Below, piece after piece: positions 59,382 through 64,000 of a stretch of 64,000 bases of DNA. Source of the stretch: a virus. A program made the position numbers and the translations under genes. Where the stretch lies: the IMG/VR virus record IMGVR_UViG_3300028746_000015, positions 21,921-85,920 of that record, one strand, 5' to 3'. A model generated the notes under the pieces. It was not told the DNA's origin. It ran no database searches and worked only from the letters and a program-made list of their open reading frames with translations. How positions within the stretch are numbered: the first letter of the stretch is position 1; the number at the start of each line of letters is the position of its first letter.

Positions 59382-60075
59382 ACAAGAGCCTAAGAACTTA
59401 AATACCGATCCTACTACACCGCCGATCACCTTCGAGTACCGATGGAGTCTATGGGGAGGAGGGCCGTGTCTCATTCAGGAAGACCTATGCTACGTATTCC
59501 CAGAAGCCACTACAGTAGAGGATTTGGTATCAAAACACTTGGCATATCTTCCACCTGGTAGGACACTCAAGGACATGGCGTACGTCTCCGCAGTCATGCC
59601 GTACAAAAAGCAGTCAGAAGTCCCGAAGCTCCCGCCCGACGACACGCTCGTGGTTCCGGCCAAAACTTATAAGGGTGTTCTTTCCACCCCGAAATTTTCA
59701 GACCCTTCTCAGCAGATAGCTTCGGCGGCCAGCTACTACGAGCAGAAGATGGGGGGTAGCTATGCAAACCAGCAGGCCAATGCTAATGCGCTCTTTGGTC
59801 TTGGGTATGGACAATCAGGACTATCCAGTATCGGGGGTATTCCAGACAGCGTCATTCAGGCCGGACTAGAAGCTCAGGCTTATAAGAAATCCGTACCATC
59901 CATGCTCACGTACTCACCAAAGAAGATCACTCCTTTGGCGTCGCTAACTCCCGAGCAGATCAAAGCAATAAAGGACGGAGCGATGGATCATTTGCTTGAC
60001 AAAGAGGATCAGGCTCCTGTAGAATTGGAAGTAGTAACAGTCCCAACGGGTAGAAAGTTTAGAGACGAGGACTAA
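59371..60075 (+). CDS. Hypothetical protein with FRDED tail
   Basis: From ATG 59371 (overlapping the previous stop), 234 residues. The same frame is open from ATG 59113, which would give 320 residues with a Pro/Ser-rich extension. Visible: ITFEYRWSLWGGGPCLIQEDLCYVFPEATTVEDLV, QQIASAASYYEQKMGGSYANQQANANALFGLGYG, TPEQIKAIKDGAMDHLLDKEDQ and the end TGRKFRDED. No known family. Confidence 0.6.
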   Translation: MKTKQEPKNLNTDPTTPPITFEYRWSLWGGGPCLIQEDLCYVFPEATTVEDLVSKHLAYLPPGRTLKDMAYVSAVMPYKKQSEVPKLPPDDTLVVPAKTYKGVLSTPKFSDPSQQIASAASYYEQKMGGSYANQQANANALFGLGYGQSGLSSIGGIPDSVIQAGLEAQAYKKSVPSMLTYSPKKITPLASLTPEQIKAIKDGAMDHLLDKEDQAPVELEVVTVPTGRKFRDED

Positions 60076-60257
60076 TGATGATTTTCGCATTCCTAGTGTA
60101 TCTCCTGATCGGGGCTATTTGGATCGGTATTATAATGACCGAGGCCATACAGCAAGGCGAGTTTGAAAGCAATAAGCCTATTTTGGTATTCATGGCTATG
60201 GTCACGGCTATTCTGTTCTGGCCGGTTATCTTTGTGATGATTGCGATGGAGGACTGA
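60075..60257 (+). CDS. Small membrane protein with two helices
   Basis: A 60-residue protein: helix 1 IFAFLVYLLIGAIWIGIIM, a polar loop (TEAIQQGEFESNKP), helix 2 ILVFMAMVTAILFWPVIFVMIAM. ATG overlaps the previous stop and its own stop overlaps the next ATG. A holin-like or inner-membrane role is possible, but no lysis gene is adjacent. Confidence 0.6.
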   Translation: MMIFAFLVYLLIGAIWIGIIMTEAIQQGEFESNKPILVFMAMVTAILFWPVIFVMIAMED

Positions 60258-60412
60258 TGAACTCAGGCGGTGGCGCTAGGACTTGTACAGTGAAGTGTGC
60301 AAAATGTTTGAAACCTGTTGTCTGGAATATAGACATAGGTCAATGGGAGCACGTCGACAACGCGTCGAAGTGCAGATACAAAGGCGTGCCAATAGCAGGA
60401 GAGGCAAGATAA
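60257..60412 (+). CDS. Small zinc-ribbon-like protein
   Basis: A 51-residue frame coupled by TGATGA to the membrane protein. CTVKCAKCLKPVVW and a later SKCRY give a C-x3-C-x2-C and C pattern that can bind zinc. Function unknown. Confidence 0.55.
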   Translation: MNSGGGARTCTVKCAKCLKPVVWNIDIGQWEHVDNASKCRYKGVPIAGEAR

Positions 60413-60414
60413 GC

Positions 60415-61467
60415 ATGAGCGAGAGCGTAGTAGTCAAGATCAAATTTGGCAGTCACCTTTACGGCACGAGCACACCCTGGTCCGATACCGATTACAAGTC
60501 TGTGTACCTGCCATCTGCCTCCGACATCCTGCTTGGCCGGGTGAAGAAGACCATGCGTGAGGGACGTCGCGATAAGGCCGAGGGTGAGAAGAACCTGCCT
60601 ACCGACATCGACAACGAAGCCTATAGCCTAGACTACTTTTTCGAGCTGCTTGCTTCCGGTCAGACTGTGGCTATCGACATGCTCTTCGCACCGGAACCCG
60701 AGATCACCTCGCCTACCTGGAAGATGATCCAGCGGAATCGTGACAAACTTATCACGAAGAAGGCTAGCGTGTTCCTGGGCTACTGCCGTCAGCAGGCGAA
60801 CAAGTATGGGATTAAAGGGAGCCGAGTTGCGGCGGCTCGTGCGGCGGCATCGTTCTTCAAGCAGGCCTATGAGACGTGTGGGGCAACCTTCAAAGTTGAA
60901 GGTATGTCAGATTATATCCCAGGCTTAGTCAGAATCCATCCAGATCACATGGCGATCACTCATTACGACGATCCGAAAGGCGTGCGACCGAGCGAGGTGT
61001 ACTTCGAGTGCTGCAATCGGAAAGTCCCGTTCAAAGCTTCGGTCAAGTTGGCTGCTGAAATCTTCACCAAGATATTCGAGAACTACGGAGCGCGTGCTCT
61101 CCAGGCTGAGTCGAATGAAGGTGTAGACTGGAAGGCTCTGTCCCACGCCGTCCGCGTCGGTCACGAAGCCCTCGAACTCATGTCCACCGGCAAGGTCACG
61201 TTCCCGCTGCACAACGCGGCGCACGTCCTAGAGATCAAGCAGGGAAAACTTCCCTACGAACAGGTCTCGAAAGAGATCGAGGACTTGCTCGACACGGTGG
61301 AGGCTGCGGAAAAGATTTCTGTGCTCCGCGATGAGCCGGACTACGAATGGATTGACAGATTCGTGAAACGAGAGCATAGTTACATCGTGCGACATGCATC
61401 CTACGCCGAAATAGAGGGCAGCAACAAAGGGAAGACTGACGTAGTATTCTCTGGCCCGATCTGCTAA
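60415..61467 (+). CDS. Nucleotidyltransferase-superfamily protein
   Basis: From ATG 60415 (GGAGAGG upstream), 350 residues. The N-terminus has the Pol-beta-type signature KFGSHLYGTSTPWSDTDYKSVYLP (GS at 12-13, D24, D26), as in phage-encoded predicted nucleotidyltransferases. The helical remainder includes FLGYCRQQANKYGIKGSR and LSHAVRVGHEALELM, also typical of that phage family. Transfer of a nucleotide to protein, RNA or an antibiotic-like substrate is possible; the target is unknown. Confidence 0.8.
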   Translation: MSESVVVKIKFGSHLYGTSTPWSDTDYKSVYLPSASDILLGRVKKTMREGRRDKAEGEKNLPTDIDNEAYSLDYFFELLASGQTVAIDMLFAPEPEITSPTWKMIQRNRDKLITKKASVFLGYCRQQANKYGIKGSRVAAARAAASFFKQAYETCGATFKVEGMSDYIPGLVRIHPDHMAITHYDDPKGVRPSEVYFECCNRKVPFKASVKLAAEIFTKIFENYGARALQAESNEGVDWKALSHAVRVGHEALELMSTGKVTFPLHNAAHVLEIKQGKLPYEQVSKEIEDLLDTVEAAEKISVLRDEPDYEWIDRFVKREHSYIVRHASYAEIEGSNKGKTDVVFSGPIC

Positions 61468-61470
61468 CCA

Positions 61471-62565
61471 ATGGCAACTCAAACCGGAGTGAACATAGAA
61501 ATGGCGTATCCACAGAAGGCCGAACTGAAAGCCGCATCTGAAGCTAACGACGAGCAAATCGGCTTTGAGATTTTGAAGCTGATGAAGATGGTCTTTGGCG
61601 ACGGGCGCGGCTTTGCGCATCAGCTACCTTTGCAGACCATAGATCCAAACCACCGTGTTCAGTTTGGATGGCATGATCCTGTAGACGGCTCTCGGCAGAT
61701 TTGGCACGGAAGCTCTTGGACCGATGCCTGGGAAAGCTACCTCAAGACTTCGGTACCCGAGACAGGTCCGTGGGTGAACTGTGACGGTAGACCTTTCACC
61801 GATGCGTTTCACTTCCAAGCCACTCCATTACCCTCCGCCATGGCGACGCTGGGCGCGGCGTTGCAGTCGGAGCCTGATCCAGATATCTACGAGGTAAAGA
61901 ACTCGAAGAACTTCAAGTCCTTCGAGTCCAAAGGCTTCGACGCGGCGGTAGGTTACAACATCAAATTCAATAGCAGTCCCAGCCCGTATAGTAACACCAA
62001 GATCATAAATGGTAGTGGTATGGTTCTCCCTGTGCAGAGCGTCTACGTCAACCTACCGGCTCCGCTTGATCCACCGGCACCGAAGTACGTCGAGAAGACA
62101 GACTACGTTGAAGACCCTTCGACCGGCGCATACAAATACTACACCTACAAGGTACCGGCTCCGCAGGTTACCCAGAAATCTTATCCTGATCCGATCCAGC
62201 CTCCGTCTTGGGGCACAAACCTAAACCTAAAGACGGCAGTTCCGATGAAGTCTCCGGCCAATCTCAAAGACAAGCCCTTCATCTTCGAGATCGTGTCCGA
62301 AGGCCGACAGCAGAACTACATCCAAGCGCGCATCGACGTGCTCAACGGACTAGCGCTTCTGGCACCGAAGGACAAGATGCAATACTTGAGCCAGAAGCAG
62401 GACAGTATGCGGAACGACATCGAGTCCAGACTGCACACCCACGGTGTCGGCAAGGTGGAGATCATGGAACTCTTGAATACGCTTGACGTTCGGGCGATTC
62501 AGCAGTACCATAAGCAAGCTGGAGTCATTCCCAGCACTGACACTGGAGGTGACAATATGACCTAA
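61471..62565 (+). CDS. Hypothetical protein, 364 residues
   Basis: It starts at ATG 61471 (or ATG 61501); neither has a clear ribosome binding site. The middle is Pro-rich (NLPAPLDPPAPKYVEKTDYVEDPSTGAYKYYTYKVPAPQ). The C-terminal 110 residues look helical and folded (KPFIFEIVSEGRQQNYIQARIDVLNGLALLAPKDKMQYL). I recognise no family. It is the last gene before the repeat-rich noncoding end. Confidence 0.6.
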   Translation: MATQTGVNIEMAYPQKAELKAASEANDEQIGFEILKLMKMVFGDGRGFAHQLPLQTIDPNHRVQFGWHDPVDGSRQIWHGSSWTDAWESYLKTSVPETGPWVNCDGRPFTDAFHFQATPLPSAMATLGAALQSEPDPDIYEVKNSKNFKSFESKGFDAAVGYNIKFNSSPSPYSNTKIINGSGMVLPVQSVYVNLPAPLDPPAPKYVEKTDYVEDPSTGAYKYYTYKVPAPQVTQKSYPDPIQPPSWGTNLNLKTAVPMKSPANLKDKPFIFEIVSEGRQQNYIQARIDVLNGLALLAPKDKMQYLSQKQDSMRNDIESRLHTHGVGKVEIMELLNTLDVRAIQQYHKQAGVIPSTDTGGDNMT

Positions 62566-64000
62566 CACGATGGCGACGGCCTTACGATAGATGAAACCTA
62601 TAGATAAAATAAAAAGTATATAAGAACATTCGGATAGGCATAGAGTATCCTACTCCGGCGCAGCACCCCTTGTACGTAGGAAAAGTTATCTGACATGTCG
62701 CTCTCGGCAGAGTGAGACCCGGCTGACCCCGGCAGTCATCCACCGAGTTCACGTCAGACGGACAGCCTTTGATCGTAAAGGACCATACCCACGAGAACCG
62801 GCCAGAAGCGAGACGGCATAGTGCCTATCTCGTGTTGTAACCGGCATAGCCCCTAGACCCAAGGAACCCGAGCGCGTGTGCGTCGAAGGTCCGAACCCAA
62901 CACCTGAAATCCCCCGAACTCGGTCACCCTGTCACATTCCAATATGCCACCGTGATAAAGTATGGTTCACGGAACTAAAGGGACACAGGCTAAAAGGCGA
63001 GAGCGAAATTGGAACAGGTTAGGGTAAGGAAACCACGAGGAAGCGTTCTCGACTGACTTGGCTAGGGGCTTCTCCATTCTCCACCCATACCCATACCCAT
63101 AAGAGACCGGACACCTTTCTGGAGCAGCGAGAGCCGATCCCTGATCGGGTCGAGCGCACAGCCCATGCTATTCTCCTCGCTGCATAGACGAGGTGAAAAA
63201 GCGTGAGCGAGTTGGCGAGTGTGAGGGCTTCCGAAGGAAGGCCGATCCGAGCAGAACGAGAGAACGGTTTATCGCCGAGTGCTTCCTGTAGTAGTCTCTG
63301 GGAACCTCCGGCCCATACAGCCCTCAAGAGCCCTCAAGAGCACCTTACCCCAGATAACCTGCCCTCAAGAGCACCATGGGCCTCATGGCTTCAGCATACC
63401 CCCTTCCAAGACACCCCCACCACCCTATCTGGAATCACCTACCCCTCATCTCCCCTACCAAGTACCATCCTATCCCTCAAGAAACTAGGAAAACTTCTCC
63501 CATAAGTACCCCTTCGGTACTGACCCCCTATAAGGCCACTATATATGGTACCTATGGTGTACATATCCCTATATATGCCTATCATATACGGTCCCTTTAC
63601 GGTCCCTTTAGGGTCCCTTGCTATCATATATGGGACCCTATCCCTATTAGTTCCGTATACGTACGTGTCCCTCCTGTACCACCACGCTGGCCGCGACAGC
63701 TCAGGCTGAGCGAGTGGGTGTGGGGGAATCCCCCGACCCGGCCTTGTCGCGATACTTCTTAGAGACTCCCTATTGCTGATTCTAAAGGACTTGCTCCTCC
63801 TGCTGCTCTATTCCCTAATCGTTTTTCGTACCCCTGACTCACGTACCCCTATACGCGTCAAAGACTTGTAACGATTAGTCCAAATATTAGGATGGTATCC
63901 CTCCCACTATCAGCCACTTACAGCCATATTGCACATTATAGTGTATTGTGCAAAAATTGGTATTCAACCATTTGGTTAAATAGTTTGGTATCAAACTTGC
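62566..64000. other. Repeat-rich noncoding region
   Basis: No convincing gene in 1.4 kb. Present are: CCCTCAAGAGC three times (63321-63371); CCCATA three times (near 63085); GGTCCCTTTA-type repeats with CTATCATATA copies (63575-63650); a hairpin GGCA-TAG-TGCC with CGAGA/TCTCG flanks (62811-62835); and TTGCACA/TGTGCAA (63929-63953). The last 150 bases are AT-rich. It may be a genome end, an origin or a control region. Confidence 0.5.
63929..63953. repeat. Inverted repeat
   Basis: TTGCACA and TGTGCAA, 7 bp each, 11 bp apart, in the AT-rich right end. The form is that of a repressor site or hairpin. Confidence 0.55.

Noticed and set aside
63321-63371. CRISPR array
   Set aside because: The repeated CCCTCAAGAGC units are only about 11 bp and unevenly spaced, and no cas gene is present.
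63203-63762. Open frames of 60-128 codons in the right-end region
   Set aside because: They are Pro/His/Tyr-rich translations of repeats, overlap each other and lack ribosome sites.

Overview
The window is a large piece of a tailed double-stranded DNA phage genome. It has podovirus (T7-like) virion logic but a large accessory gene load. Evidence seen in the sequence: a large terminase, a portal, a scaffold-like protein, an N4-gp56-type capsid protein, two tail-tubular-A-like proteins, a tail-tubular-B/stabilisation-like hub, fibre proteins and a T7-style ejection set (GNAT-fold gp13-like, gp14-like, and two very large internal proteins), all in one minus-strand run. Replication genes are a family A DNA polymerase, RecA, RNase H and a B12-type ribonucleotide reductase. 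No phage RNA polymerase, helicase or primase is in the window, and the first gene is cut by the left edge, so more genome probably lies outside. The host cannot be named. Shine-Dalgarno sites are canonical (AAGGAG-like) and many promoters fit the sigma-70 consensus TTGACA-N17-TAnnnT.

Layout. (1) 1-8049, plus strand: tightly overlapping early/middle genes, including a kinase-fold protein, an endonuclease VII-like HNH, a Mom-like DNA modification enzyme on AT-rich DNA, RecA, a cupin-like protein, a holin candidate plus endolysin, MazG and a metallophosphoesterase. A bidirectional terminator at 8072-8099 closes this block. (2) 8086-15790, minus: an HNH remnant, ribonucleotide reductase, a spanin-like membrane protein, a homing endonuclease, small genes, a dATP/dGTP diphosphohydrolase-like protein, a large metallophosphoesterase and a possible second lysis cassette. 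(3) 15876-46703, minus: the virion module from terminase (right) to ejection proteins (left). (4) 46724-53094, minus: small virion-like proteins, a phosphatase, a glycosyltransferase, tRNA-Pro, tRNA-Asn, a JAMM protein, an Ala-rich protein, an HNH and RNase H. (5) 53212-62565, plus: DNA polymerase, an HExxH protein, small genes, a phage tmRNA, a metallophosphoesterase, genes with shared FRDED-like C-termini and a nucleotidyltransferase. (6) 62566-64000: a repeat-rich stretch without a convincing gene.

How it fits together. The phage carries its own nucleotide supply (RNR, MazG, diphosphohydrolase), replication/repair enzymes and DNA modification (Mom-like). It also carries translation help (two tRNAs and a tmRNA) and at least one lysis cassette. 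Mobile endonucleases (two endonuclease VII-like, one AP2/HNH-like, one HNH, one HNH remnant) and a group I intron inside the portal gene show heavy invasion by selfish elements. The most unusual points are the tmRNA with a long predicted tag, the intron-split portal, the Mom-like gene, a set of promoters whose -10 box lies 4-10 bp before the start codon (leaderless mRNAs), and cysteine-rich insertions in the DNA polymerase.
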